In this document: one piece after another, positions 16,924-26,336 of the stretch | Numbering within the stretch: the first letter of the stretch is position 1 | Layout: every line of letters begins with the position of its first letter | Notes under the pieces: generated by a model | What the model was told of the DNA's origin: nothing | Database searches by the model: none | The model's input: the letters and a program-made list of their open reading frames with translations, nothing else | Made by a program: the position numbers and the translations under genes | Source of the DNA: Candidatus Obscuribacterales bacterium | GTDB taxonomy: Bacteria > Cyanobacteriota > Vampirovibrionia > Obscuribacterales > Obscuribacteraceae | DNA: 64,000 nucleotides | Reading direction: 5' to 3' | Assembly (NCBI GenBank): GCA_019637435.1 | Contig: JAHBVO010000005.1 | Location: forward strand, 124,001 to 188,000

Positions 16924-18798
16924 TTATTCGACCATATTTGCGATATCACGGTACATCACAAGAGGTTTCTCAAGTTTCTTCGCTTGATTCATAGCCAGTT
17001 CCGCGCCACCAAGAAGCGATGGCATGTCACGGAAATCATCAGGCACCGCACAGACGCCGAAAGCGATCGCCATTTGATTTGCCATGACCTCGCCGCCCAG
17101 CGGTCTTTCCATCAAAGCGTCAATTATGCGACCGACAAAAATTTCCGCCCCCTGACTGCGAGTACTCGGAAGAAGAAGCGCGTAATCATGCGCGTCGTAA
17201 TGGGCAATCAAATCGACATGACGTTTCAGTTTGCTAATTCGTAAAACCGCGTCCATCAAAGCCCGCTCACTGAGCACTCTTCGAGTAACCTCGCCGTCAA
17301 TGATGCGTTTTTGACGCAATTCGAAAACGACAACTGAAAATGAAGTTCGGGATCGATAGCTGCGGAAATACTCCTGCTCCAGGAAATAGAGAAACGCCGG
17401 ATAAATGAAGAGCCCCGTATCAGCCCTTCTCAAGCTCATCATGATGCTCTGAATCGCACCATTGTCGATAACCTTTGGTGAGAAGGCGAGCGCCGATTTC
17501 GAGCGCTTCGGATTGACTATTTTGACGAGTTCTTTGACGGTCAGATGGAAAATAATATTGACCAACTGGATTCTGCTCAAGTGCAAGAAGCGACATAGCT
17601 CTTCAAAGGTGCGCTTGCCGTCGAGACTGCAATATACGCGGGAAACAGTATCAATATCGGCCGGGCTGTTATCCTGCGCTCGCGCCAAAAAATCGCCCTG
17701 CGAAATCATAGAGTTTGTCGGCATTATCGTCGAAGACGGCAGCATACCTGCGTCCTTGAGATAGGCAATTTTATTGGTCAGCTGCTGGCTCTGTTCTAGC
17801 AACGATTCGATGCTTTCATAAACCGTGTGGTTGTTTCGCAAAATGCGAGGTTCGAAACTGTACGTGATATCTTTCCACGTCAACATTTCGATTACCGCCT
17901 CATCACCCTGCACATCATTGGCGGTGGCATCAATGGGAATGCCCTCGTGGATGAAAACAGTCGCAGTCAAATCACCGCTTCGAATGTCCAGCCGTCCGGT
18001 CACGCCGGCTTGCAGAATGTCACGAAGGAGATCGCCGGAATTGCCTTTGGAAGAACCCTCACGTGGAATGCTCTCCGCGGTTGGCAAAATCGCAGGTTGC
18101 GGAATCGGAGCGAAACCGGGCGTCGGCATTGGTTTCCCAATTGCAGTGGCGCCAGGCTGCACTATAAGCGGCGTATCGCTCTCGTTTTGCTTTTGTCGAT
18201 AGGAGTGATCCATGTCCTGCAGATAATCCTGCTGGGCACTCCTGTCCGGATAATTGACCTGAGGCAGGCGCGGGTCCGTTTGATACGCTATTGAGTTTTG
18301 GAACTCGTTTCCAGCTGCAGGAGCGGCTTGCGATGGCAACTTCGGCGCATCGGTCGTCGAAGACGTCTCGGAGACCGGCGAGGGTTGCGGTGAAGGTCGG
18401 CTAACGTTTCCGGTTTCTTTGCGCTGAGGTGGCACCGCAGGTTCCTGAAACGCAGGCATGCGTTGCTGCGACTCACCCATATTCGGACGAGTCGCTTGCT
18501 GAGCCTCAGCGCAGTTCGACACGACCAAGTTGTACACGAGTAGAACATCGACACTCGTGTAGTCGAAAAGTATCCGCCCCTGATCCGTGAACAGTTTCCA
18601 CTGCGGATTGCCGCTCTTGAGGTGACAGACGACCTCAAGCGTGAAAGGCATGAGATTTGCGCCGCGCCAAGCCAGCTTTACCGTCTTGCCTCGTTGCTCC
18701 ATGCACTGAGATAGCAGCTGATGCAATTCGGAAAGGTCCGGACCGCGAGGGAGCTTTCGCAGTTGTCCGCCTAGACCGGTACTGGTTTTCTTAAGCAC
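16924..18798 (-). CDS. DUF4388 (PATAN) protein with degenerate GGDEF domain
   Basis: Protein of 624 residues. A helical N-terminus (1-90) is followed by a Pro/Gln/Ser-rich linker (about 100-250). A DUF4388/PATAN module lies at about 255-318 (GVTGRLDIRSG, FIHEGIPIDA). A GGDEF-like fold follows at about 480-610, where the diguanylate-cyclase motif is replaced by DAHDY at 535-539 in HYDAHDYALLLP. It therefore probably does not make c-di-GMP. PATAN domains in cyanobacteria bind response regulators and act as scaffolds in motility and phototaxis networks. A cytoplasmic adaptor role is the likely reading. Confidence 0.8.
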   Translation of the reverse strand: MLKKTSTGLGGQLRKLPRGPDLSELHQLLSQCMEQRGKTVKLAWRGANLMPFTLEVVCHLKSGNPQWKLFTDQGRILFDYTSVDVLLVYNLVVSNCAEAQQATRPNMGESQQRMPAFQEPAVPPQRKETGNVSRPSPQPSPVSETSSTTDAPKLPSQAAPAAGNEFQNSIAYQTDPRLPQVNYPDRSAQQDYLQDMDHSYRQKQNESDTPLIVQPGATAIGKPMPTPGFAPIPQPAILPTAESIPREGSSKGNSGDLLRDILQAGVTGRLDIRSGDLTATVFIHEGIPIDATANDVQGDEAVIEMLTWKDITYSFEPRILRNNHTVYESIESLLEQSQQLTNKIAYLKDAGMLPSSTIMPTNSMISQGDFLARAQDNSPADIDTVSRVYCSLDGKRTFEELCRFLHLSRIQLVNIIFHLTVKELVKIVNPKRSKSALAFSPKVIDNGAIQSIMMSLRRADTGLFIYPAFLYFLEQEYFRSYRSRTSFSVVVFELRQKRIIDGEVTRRVLSERALMDAVLRISKLKRHVDLIAHYDAHDYALLLPSTRSQGAEIFVGRIIDALMERPLGGEVMANQMAIAFGVCAVPDDFRDMPSLLGGAELAMNQAKKLEKPLVMYRDIANMVE

Positions 18799-18958
18799 AA
18801 TGATTTCCTTAAAGCGACCCGATAAATTGAGCCGTTATCTTCCCCGGTTGCTTTTATGCAACTGACCTGTATTCTACCCGATTTAAAACGGAGTCTATCG
18901 CCCGTCTGGTGGGGTAAACCGGGTTCACCCGGATGGGTGAAACGGTTTCACCCTCGCC

Positions 18959-20410
18959 TCACTTAGCAACCGACGCCACCGTCACCGCTATCCAGGGTGA
19001 TTGGGTTTTGCCTAGAATGGCCGACCAATACCAGGAAGATATATCGGACCAGGACCGTCCTTTCGAATCCGATACGATTTCACGGACTTCAAGCCGCTGA
19101 CCATTTTTCACAGCTGAAAAACGCGACCAGATCTTTCCATCCTCATCTCGCAAGGCGGCCATCGGATGCAGCTGAAAACAGTTGCCCTTGTAGCAGTCGC
19201 TGGAGGGATGCAGCTGCCGCGTCGGTTTGTTCACTTGCCGAAATAGAATAGTCCGGCTGCCATCAGTAAACTTTGCGATGCGACCCGGAAAGCCTGTGGA
19301 AAAACGCGTTTCAGTTTCAGATAATTTGACTGGTTTTAGACCGCGACCTTCGAATTGATTTGGAAATTCAGTTCGGACAATCTGTGTTGTGTCTTCGTGA
19401 TATGGCACTTGAAAGAACGGGAGTGAAAACGCCACCGCAGACGCCACCACTAGCGAGAACACATAAACTTTCGCCGCAGCTCCCTGCGGGTTTAATTTGG
19501 GGACGCAATCGTTGGATAAAACTTCGTGCGACGACTTCTCGTTAAAGGTATCCGTTTCATTCGCCATCAGACCCGATCCCTGGTGCAGAGGATCTGGCAA
19601 TGTGAAACGCTCCCGCGCAAGCATGTTTCCAAAAACTGCTACTGCTATTGCAAGCGTGATAAACGACGCGACTGACACAAAATCGTGAGCAACATCGGGG
19701 AAGTTGAAGCCCCGCTCGCGCAGGATCTCGACGTACACCATGATTGTCGCACGGGCGACATTGGTGAAGAGTACGCCGATTATAGAAAAACACAAAAGCA
19801 GGACGGAGCGCAGAGCTGATAGCTGTTTAGTCCAGCAAATAACGAAGCAAAAGTAGAGGCCCGCCCAAAGCATGTTGATACCACTGCAAGGCGAATCAAC
19901 CAAAATCAATTGATTCTGATGTTCGAATGAGGTGCCGGCGACGGCAACTGCCGTGCCTGACAATTGCACAATCGCCGCCGTTAAATTCGTTATAAGCAGA
20001 CGCAAAGGAAATCCAACGAAGAATTGAAGCGACGCTAATACAGGCGAGGAAAGGATGAGAAAACCAAACAAGGCGAGCGCGTTTCTTCGCCCTGGAATAC
20101 ATCGAGTCCACAAAACGACTCCTGCCGCACAGACCGCAATTAAGCACCGCACCAATGGCGGCACCATGGCGAAACAAACGCAGTAGAGGGAAACTAGCAC
20201 CACACAAACTGGTACCAACTTACCGGCGTTAAAAAAGGATGTTTTGCGATTCCATGAGAGTATCACGAGAATAAAAACGGTGGACAGCGAAATCAAACCC
20301 CAGGGCTCGTCTGAGTTATCGGCGGTTCTTGTGATAAACCAATAAAGGCTGTGCCAGAACGCCACCAGCAGCAATATCAGCTCTAATGGAACGAACTTAA
20401 GGGCGCTCAC
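18959..20410 (-). CDS. Exosortase fused to EpsI-like domain
   Basis: Protein of 483 residues. The N-terminal ~290 are a multi-helix membrane domain with the exosortase/archaeosortase catalytic set: Cys175 in DSPCSGINM, Arg220 in NVARATIMV and His242 in DVAHDFVS. The last ~170 residues form a soluble EpsI-type domain (HPSSDCYKGNCFQLHP), often a separate gene in other systems. Exosortases cleave PEP-CTERM proteins and attach them to the envelope or release them. The start is a GTG with GGAGGAG inside the end of the upstream PEP-CTERM gene, which it overlaps by 14 bases, so the two are translationally coupled. I cannot assign the Xrt subtype. Confidence 0.85.
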   Translation of the reverse strand: MSALKFVPLELILLLVAFWHSLYWFITRTADNSDEPWGLISLSTVFILVILSWNRKTSFFNAGKLVPVCVVLVSLYCVCFAMVPPLVRCLIAVCAAGVVLWTRCIPGRRNALALFGFLILSSPVLASLQFFVGFPLRLLITNLTAAIVQLSGTAVAVAGTSFEHQNQLILVDSPCSGINMLWAGLYFCFVICWTKQLSALRSVLLLCFSIIGVLFTNVARATIMVYVEILRERGFNFPDVAHDFVSVASFITLAIAVAVFGNMLARERFTLPDPLHQGSGLMANETDTFNEKSSHEVLSNDCVPKLNPQGAAAKVYVFSLVVASAVAFSLPFFQVPYHEDTTQIVRTEFPNQFEGRGLKPVKLSETETRFSTGFPGRIAKFTDGSRTILFRQVNKPTRQLHPSSDCYKGNCFQLHPMAALRDEDGKIWSRFSAVKNGQRLEVREIVSDSKGRSWSDISSWYWSAILGKTQSPWIAVTVASVAK

Positions 20411-22826
20411 TTTCGCTCCTCCGGATCATAGCCACTAGTTGAGTTTTACGGTTTTGAATTACGAGAAGAAAACCGATGATAAACATCATGAGCCACATTT
20501 CCGGCTCTGGAACTGATGGCACATCAGCGGTCTCTTGGAAGACAGGCTCTCCGTTTTTGCCGGACTGCTTAACTGTTGGATCTTCGCCCGGCTTTAGTCC
20601 GAAGTTTTTAAACTGCTGCGCGGTCTCCAATACTACAGCACCGGAGACAGGCGTTACGATCCGATAAGTGACCGCCGTCTGCGCAGCGCGATTGGTCTCA
20701 TTTTTCAGCAACGCTGTGCCGACCTGATCTGCCGCCCACAACTTGATTAACTCACCATGAGTGGTATCAGTTAGCCCGTTCGCTTCAGAAGTCGCCGGTA
20801 CGACGTCTCGAACCGGTAGCAACATATCGGCGCCGTTATTGAACCGATCGATTATTTTATCTAGGTCGCCTTTGACCGTACCAAAACGGGCTACGTTTTT
20901 AAAAGTCACGAAATCGGCCAGCTTCTCGGCAAGAAGGTTTGGTCCGGACTCAACCTCAAATGAGTAGACGGTTGGTCGCGGACCGTATCTGGTGAATGTA
21001 CTGGATGGGTCATCGAAGATAACAGGTTGAGGTCCGTGAATCCAGAGAACACTACTGCCCGGAATTCTTGATGCCATATTTATTGCCGCACGCAAGGCGA
21101 CAGCGTTGTCCGGACCGCCCTGGAATCGAAGCGAGGTCAATTTATCCGCCACCACAGAGGGTGTCAACTCTTGATAAAGTTTGTCTTCCGGAGTCAGCGC
21201 ACTGACTTCGTCAGCTGCGACCACCACACTCCAGGGAACACGACCAGCGATTTTGGCTATAGCCTGAGAGATAGCCCTGGCGTGAGGTCGGACGGCGACC
21301 GATGCGTCAATCACGATAACGACATTCTTGACTGGCGACTCATGAAACTTTTCAATTCGCTGGGTCAAAACCTTTGATTGGCGTCCGGTAGAAAAGCGCT
21401 TGGTTACGGGGGCCACGTTATGATCGCGCGCAATAACGATCGGCTCGACGTCTGCCCCCAGGCTGTTCAAATCGATGGACCCTGCAGCATTGTATCCGGT
21501 GCCGGAGACTTCAGCGCTCTCCACCGGGCTGCCCGATTTTAGAAACGCAGGCTTGGTCTTTAGAGGAGTAAGCGACCGCACCTTCGTGTTCATCAAGCCG
21601 GCGATTTCAAAATTGTTTTCCACTAACCGCGGCAGTACCATTGACGCGCGGTCATTTTCGATAAGCATAGGCGATGCGATCCTTATTCTAGTTTTCATTT
21701 CACCCCCGGGCGGCACCGGAAAACACTGAAGAAGGACACGGTCGCCACCGGCACTGGTGACAAGGACCGGGTCGCGCTGACGCTGAACGACTGCCTGGTA
21801 GGCAGATCGAACCTGGCTTTTAGAGCCAAATGCAGCCGGTTGAGGCTTGCCGTTTATCCAGAGCGTGAGATCGGAAACAACAGCGCCCGGAGGCAACAAA
21901 ATGTTGGTTCTTGCCTCTGCGGCCGACTTATCCTTGTTCTCGAATATAAACGTCCACTCCATGTCAGCACTTGCGGAGTTCGCGTCGCAATTCACGCTCA
22001 GATCAGAGTTTTTCAAAAACAAATTCTCGGATCTGGCGCCGACTGCATCCTGACCGAGGTCAGAATCCCATCGCCACCAGTTCAATTCATTGGGAAGAAA
22101 CTCATGCGGATACTGTTCGCGGTTAAACGGAATGCCAGTCACTCGATAGAAGACGTTGCGTGCTTCCCTGGGATCTACGGCTTGGTAGTTGAATATCGAA
22201 AGATTTCCGACATCCGACATTTGCGGTTTGTCGCAATAGCAAAGCTTGAGTAGTTCAGGCTGGCTGCCGAAATTCTTCAAAGTGTTAATGCCCTGGCGAG
22301 CTATTGCAGGATCAGCTGATACCGCTTTGAGAAGGGCGTTTCGAGTGATGCTGTGCGGCAGTTCCGCACAGAAGACACACAGAACCCCGAGAATCATGCC
22401 CAGAGTTATGCACGCGCGAACCTTTCCGAGCGCGCCAACAGACTTGTCCTCTGCATCGCGTTTCCAAAGACGACTGGCAAGACCTGCCGAGACAAGGAGC
22501 GTGATCAAAGGAGCGAAGACTAAGAATCCTATGCCCATGAGCAAGATGAGCATTAACCCGAGCGGAACCAGAGGCAGAAATCTCAACATGTACACAAGCG
22601 AGATTCCCATCACCAGACCGATGATAAGACCTTCTCTAGGCGTACCTCTGTAATTTGGATCTTTCAGTTTTAAAAATAGCCAGCCGTTCCCAAAACCAAC
22701 AGAGGCAACCATCGCGATATGCCACCAGGTTGGAATCGGGTCAAAAAATGCATTGGTACACAATCTTAGACATCCTTCCACAGCCAAGACAACGAACGGA
22801 AGGATAAATCCGAACAGTATGGTCAT
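20397..22826 (-). CDS. VIT/vWA-like membrane protein with PEP-CTERM signal
   Basis: Protein of 809 residues with several membrane helices in the first ~160. A VIT-type domain lies at about 265-390 (ILLPPGAVVSDLTLWINGK, FPVPPGGEMKTRI). A vWA-like region starts near 495 with a degenerate MIDAS (VIDASVAV). The C-terminus is a textbook sorting signal: VPEPE at 772-776, a hydrophobic segment to about 791 and basic NRKTQ...RR. The adjacent exosortase is the obvious processing enzyme. The layout recalls the MSEP-CTERM targets of XrtN-type systems, where one large VIT protein pairs with its own exosortase, but the motif here reads VPEPE. Surface display or secretion is the likely fate. Confidence 0.85.
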   Translation of the reverse strand: MTILFGFILPFVVLAVEGCLRLCTNAFFDPIPTWWHIAMVASVGFGNGWLFLKLKDPNYRGTPREGLIIGLVMGISLVYMLRFLPLVPLGLMLILLMGIGFLVFAPLITLLVSAGLASRLWKRDAEDKSVGALGKVRACITLGMILGVLCVFCAELPHSITRNALLKAVSADPAIARQGINTLKNFGSQPELLKLCYCDKPQMSDVGNLSIFNYQAVDPREARNVFYRVTGIPFNREQYPHEFLPNELNWWRWDSDLGQDAVGARSENLFLKNSDLSVNCDANSASADMEWTFIFENKDKSAAEARTNILLPPGAVVSDLTLWINGKPQPAAFGSKSQVRSAYQAVVQRQRDPVLVTSAGGDRVLLQCFPVPPGGEMKTRIRIASPMLIENDRASMVLPRLVENNFEIAGLMNTKVRSLTPLKTKPAFLKSGSPVESAEVSGTGYNAAGSIDLNSLGADVEPIVIARDHNVAPVTKRFSTGRQSKVLTQRIEKFHESPVKNVVIVIDASVAVRPHARAISQAIAKIAGRVPWSVVVAADEVSALTPEDKLYQELTPSVVADKLTSLRFQGGPDNAVALRAAINMASRIPGSSVLWIHGPQPVIFDDPSSTFTRYGPRPTVYSFEVESGPNLLAEKLADFVTFKNVARFGTVKGDLDKIIDRFNNGADMLLPVRDVVPATSEANGLTDTTHGELIKLWAADQVGTALLKNETNRAAQTAVTYRIVTPVSGAVVLETAQQFKNFGLKPGEDPTVKQSGKNGEPVFQETADVPSVPEPEMWLMMFIIGFLLVIQNRKTQLVAMIRRSESERP

Positions 22827-23205
22827 AAAATTTCACTCCGGCGGCGACAATCGGATCACAGAGGAGGTCAGTGTTTCCTATTTTTTCGAATTTCGCGCTA
22901 AACCCGATTAAGTCAGTTATATCACCGAAGTGTTAGAGCGCCATTGCCTTCGCGAACGAAATACAATAAGCCGAATCGGGCATCCAGAGCGCTTTTTCAC
23001 GGCTCACTCCGCCCTTTGGCAATGATATTTCACCGTTAAGCGATCGTTAGAGTCGCAGACACAAAATGCTCAGAAACAGTCTGCAGGCGGCTCCACGGGT
23101 TTGTGCCAAAACGTTGAGAAATTAACATCTTGCTTTACAAGACCCGCTCCAAAAGCGTCAGCTCTGGAAGCAAACGGATTGAAATCAGAACGTGATTGCC
23201 AGAGG
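22827..23205 (-). other. Gene-free gap upstream of the exosortase operon
   Basis: About 380 bases between the VIT/PEP-CTERM gene and the next minus-strand gene. No gene is supported. It should hold the promoter for the exosortase operon, but I found no convincing -35/-10 pair, terminator or repeat. Confidence 0.5.
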
Positions 23206-23868
23206 CTAACTATGAGCCTGGGTAGATTTGGCGCGCGTCGCTTCCAGTTGCTTGACGAGTTCCTGATATGTGTCCGAGCTTTCTGTCGCATCCGGATCGA
23301 CTAGTTTCACACATCGCTTCAAGCTCGCGGTCGCTTCATCCATACGATCGGTTATGGCATACAACTCGGCTTGAACCCAGTAGAGTTCCGACATGAGTTC
23401 ATGATTCTTCTTTGAATGAAGGCTGCTAATGTTTATCGCCTTCGTGGAAGCAAGCAAACCGAGTTCGTAATCACCATGCTCTGCAGCTAGGTCCATAGTC
23501 TGCCGAGCGAACTTCAGTTCTTCGTGGAAATTCTTGAGCTTGCAGCTATCGCGCTGCAGCCACTGAAGGAAATTCTCGTCATCTCGGATATTCTGTACAC
23601 TGTTGGTGGCGGCAGCCTCAGCCAGTTTGTCGCTTATGTGCTTGATATTCTTTTGAACTTCTTTTCGAGGAGCTGCGGCATGCTGCCCGACACTCTCGCT
23701 ATAGGAGTTCATGAAGCCGGTGTGTCCGCTTGCGCGGCTCAGCATGCCAACGAGCCCGCCGACCATAGACACAACCTGATCCTTATCCACCTCGGTCTTA
23801 GCCAATGCTTGTAAAAGCGCCTCATCCCTTGCGTCCTGGGACTTATCTTTCTTATCGTCACCGCTCAC
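23206..23868 (-). CDS. Cytoplasmic helical TPR-like protein
   Basis: Protein of 220 residues with no signal peptide or membrane helix. The N-terminus is charged. Residues about 110-210 look like degenerate TPR helices (DYELGLLASTKAINISS; LYWVQAELYAITDRMDEATASLKRCVKLV). No enzyme motif was recognised. Single gene with unclear partners. Confidence 0.6.
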   Translation of the reverse strand: MSGDDKKDKSQDARDEALLQALAKTEVDKDQVVSMVGGLVGMLSRASGHTGFMNSYSESVGQHAAAPRKEVQKNIKHISDKLAEAAATNSVQNIRDDENFLQWLQRDSCKLKNFHEELKFARQTMDLAAEHGDYELGLLASTKAINISSLHSKKNHELMSELYWVQAELYAITDRMDEATASLKRCVKLVDPDATESSDTYQELVKQLEATRAKSTQAHS

Positions 23869-23986
23869 GGTCCACTCTCCAACAGATTAATTACAAACTA
23901 AATCTCTTATGCCACGACCTCAATACATCAAAGCCGATTATTTTTTCAAATGAGAATCTTAAACATACAACGCCTGAAGCCGGCAA

Positions 23987-24220
23987 CTAGCGACAAATCT
24001 GAATAATCTCTTCTTCACTCGGACGAACCTTGGTGCGCCCGCAAAATGTCAGTACGGGAACCAGCTCCTGTTTCGTCAGCTTATACATTCTCCGCAAAGC
24101 GCCAAAATTGTCGGCGACGTTATGGTCATCATATTCGATACCATTTAGCTCGAGAACCCGTCGCGCTTCCGCGCATAACGGGCAGTTTGGCACCGTGTAC
24201 AGTATTGGTTTGTCTATCAT
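23987..24220 (-). CDS. Glutaredoxin-family protein
   Basis: Small thioredoxin-fold protein of 77 residues from ATG 24220, with CAGGAAC upstream. It has the redox motif CPLC (NCPLCAEARRVL) near residues 12-15 and a glutaredoxin-like C-terminus ending ...EEEIIQICR. The usual cis-Pro loop (LVPVLTFCG) is present. The reading frame stays open to 24373, but that extension has no start signal and overlaps the neighbouring gene, so I use the internal start. It probably reduces disulfides in the cytoplasm, in the NrdH/Grx class. Confidence 0.8.
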   Translation of the reverse strand: MIDKPILYTVPNCPLCAEARRVLELNGIEYDDHNVADNFGALRRMYKLTKQELVPVLTFCGRTKVRPSEEEIIQICR

Positions 24221-24273
24221 GCCTGTTCCTGAATTGCCAGTGCTCGGTAAGAGTCGGGACTGCCGGCACACTG

Positions 24274-25695
24274 CTAAAAGTATTCCGGATGCAGTCTTTT
24301 CAATCGGGATTCGAGTTTCACAACCGAATCCAACATAGGATATCCCGGGCAGACTTTGCGGGCCAAGTCCCACGAATTCCAGGCGCTCATCGAATCATAG
24401 CGCGAGTAATAGTGCTTGCCCAGATCGTTATAAACACCAGTCAGATGCGGATTGTGTGCCAATGCCGCAAGGAACATTTTTGATGCGTCCAGCCCGAGTG
24501 AATCCGCAATATTCGCCTTAAAAATCTCCAGCATGTAGCCCTTTCCGAGTCCAGCAGTCTTGATTCCCTGTAGATCTTCAAGAGCCTTCTCCGCGTCCTT
24601 TTTACTCGTTGGCTCAAGACAGGCAGAAATAATCTTGAATTCAGGATCTTCTTTCACCTCCGAAATTATTTCCCCGGAATCCTCTTCGGCACGGTCACCC
24701 GTGGTCAGGTTGTACTCAGTGACAGTAAGAAAGGCATCGGTCAATCGATGCTGATTGACGAGTTTCTGTGCCTCTCCAAAGGCGGCGTCGCGCGTTGGCA
24801 ACGAGACAGGTCGGTCATCGAGCATAACTTTCTGCTGCACCGTATACAGTGGCGAGCCTTTATCGAACGCCAGCCTATAGCCCTGAAAATAATCCGGTTC
24901 AGATCCTTCCCTGGACTTCTCCATCAAAGAAATTTTGACATCATATTTCCTCATGGCAGCGCGGAATTGATAGCTCAGAAACTTCACGAATCGCTTTTTG
25001 GCAAGAATTTGCTCGCGAACATACGGATGAAGACTGGTTCTATATAGCAGAACCTTTTCCATCATCGGACCGTAAGAATCTTCCAGTTTTTCGCCGAGCA
25101 GAGCCTCTGCGATGATTTTGCCTTCATAGGAGAACATCAGCAAGTCGCCATCCTGACGCTCATCAAGGACAATCCCTGGATTCTCCGGTTTATCCGGCAT
25201 AATCATGCCGAGTTCGCAAGCCACGTCGAACGGATCGAAGACACTGGATTTGGTATCACCCATCCCAACCTTTTCAAGAACGTCAGAGAGCATCGCGCGA
25301 TTTCTAATTTCCAGGTCCTTGAACCCGCAGTATACGAAAAGCGAATGCTGCTCATAGTTTTTCGAAATCGCATCGAATTCGCTCACTCGCTGATTTCTAA
25401 AATCATAGAGCACCGAATCGTCCTTGCTCTCAACGTAAAAGTGCCCGTCTCCCAGCGTGACGGTAGATTCTTCCTTTCGGTATTCGGTCGGTTTTTGCTT
25501 GATGCCCTCGGATTTGTCTGTACTTTTTTTGTCAGTACTTTCTCCTTTCGACTCAATCACCACCGGCTTTGGTGCTTGCTCTATCGTGGTCTCGAACTGA
25601 TACTTGAGCTTCAAAACCTCCGCCGATGCGCCAGCACAGAACAATAAATGGAAAGAAAGCGCGAGGCACAGCGCCAGTCGATTGGAAAACCTCAT
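24274..25695 (-). CDS. Secreted TPR-containing protein, unknown
   Basis: Protein of 473 residues from ATG 25695, which has GGAGG five bases upstream; an in-frame GTG at 25722 overlaps the stop of the RDD gene but has no clear site. The signal peptide is hydrophobic to about residue 20, with cleavage after ASA. The middle is mixed alpha/beta. The last ~100 residues read like TPR helices (LGLDASKMFLAALAHNP, LGKHYYSRYDSMSAWNSW). No known family was recognised. Downstream of the RDD gene in the same direction, so probably co-transcribed. Confidence 0.65.
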   Translation of the reverse strand: MRFSNRLALCLALSFHLLFCAGASAEVLKLKYQFETTIEQAPKPVVIESKGESTDKKSTDKSEGIKQKPTEYRKEESTVTLGDGHFYVESKDDSVLYDFRNQRVSEFDAISKNYEQHSLFVYCGFKDLEIRNRAMLSDVLEKVGMGDTKSSVFDPFDVACELGMIMPDKPENPGIVLDERQDGDLLMFSYEGKIIAEALLGEKLEDSYGPMMEKVLLYRTSLHPYVREQILAKKRFVKFLSYQFRAAMRKYDVKISLMEKSREGSEPDYFQGYRLAFDKGSPLYTVQQKVMLDDRPVSLPTRDAAFGEAQKLVNQHRLTDAFLTVTEYNLTTGDRAEEDSGEIISEVKEDPEFKIISACLEPTSKKDAEKALEDLQGIKTAGLGKGYMLEIFKANIADSLGLDASKMFLAALAHNPHLTGVYNDLGKHYYSRYDSMSAWNSWDLARKVCPGYPMLDSVVKLESRLKRLHPEYF

Positions 25696-25718
25696 CGAAC
25701 CTCCAGTTCCGTAAAGCG

Positions 25719-26219
25719 TCACTCAACTATTTTTCGCGCAGCAACGTCTACAACGTTGGTCTCGCGCTTAACTTTCCAGACCAGAGTGTTCATCACGACA
25801 TCATGAACAGTTTGCCGGTTATCGGTAATCAAACACGTCAAGTAAGCCAAACCGAATAGCGAGCCTGACAAGGCTTTCATTACGAAGCGAAGCACCGCCC
25901 GAAGAAAACCAATTCGTTCGCCGCGCCCATTAGTCACTTGCAGTCCCAGAAGTATTTTCCCCGGGGTCGCTTGAAGCCTCGAACACTCGAAACCGGCAAA
26001 GTAAGCGGTCGAGACAATTGCTGCAATCGATCCACCAGCGACAACAAATACGTTGCTCTTCATTGGTTCGTCTATGTGCATGAAGCTTGTGACTATCATC
26101 AATATCGGAACAGACAAGGCGCTGACGGTCAAAGACGCAATCATCACAACAACGAAATCGATCAGTGACGCAGATACGCGCCACAGAAAGTGAGCATGAG
26201 TTCGAGTTTCGGCCGTCAA
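25719..26219 (-). CDS. RDD-family membrane protein
   Basis: Protein of 166 residues with three membrane helices and RDD-family features: RVSASLIDF at the start, GKILLGLQV in the loop and RQTVHDVVMNTLV near the end. RDD proteins are small membrane proteins, some acting in transport. The start is a TTG, since no ATG or GTG lies in frame before the first helix, so the exact N-terminus is uncertain. A divergent TPR membrane protein begins 117 bp away. Confidence 0.75.
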   Translation of the reverse strand: MTAETRTHAHFLWRVSASLIDFVVVMIASLTVSALSVPILMIVTSFMHIDEPMKSNVFVVAGGSIAAIVSTAYFAGFECSRLQATPGKILLGLQVTNGRGERIGFLRAVLRFVMKALSGSLFGLAYLTCLITDNRQTVHDVVMNTLVWKVKRETNVVDVAARKIVE

Positions 26220-26336
26220 TTAAGTTTCGTCGCAGGTTTAGAAATACGTGGACTATTCTGTCTAGATTATTCCATTTTTGGGCACAATGCTCTCACTTTG
26301 GGGAATCCAGGCTTGGTTTTGACTTTGGAGGTCGGC

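Noticed and set aside
23987..24373. Longer glutaredoxin from 24373
   Set aside because: The extension overlaps the next gene, lacks a start signal, and the family N-terminus begins at 24220.
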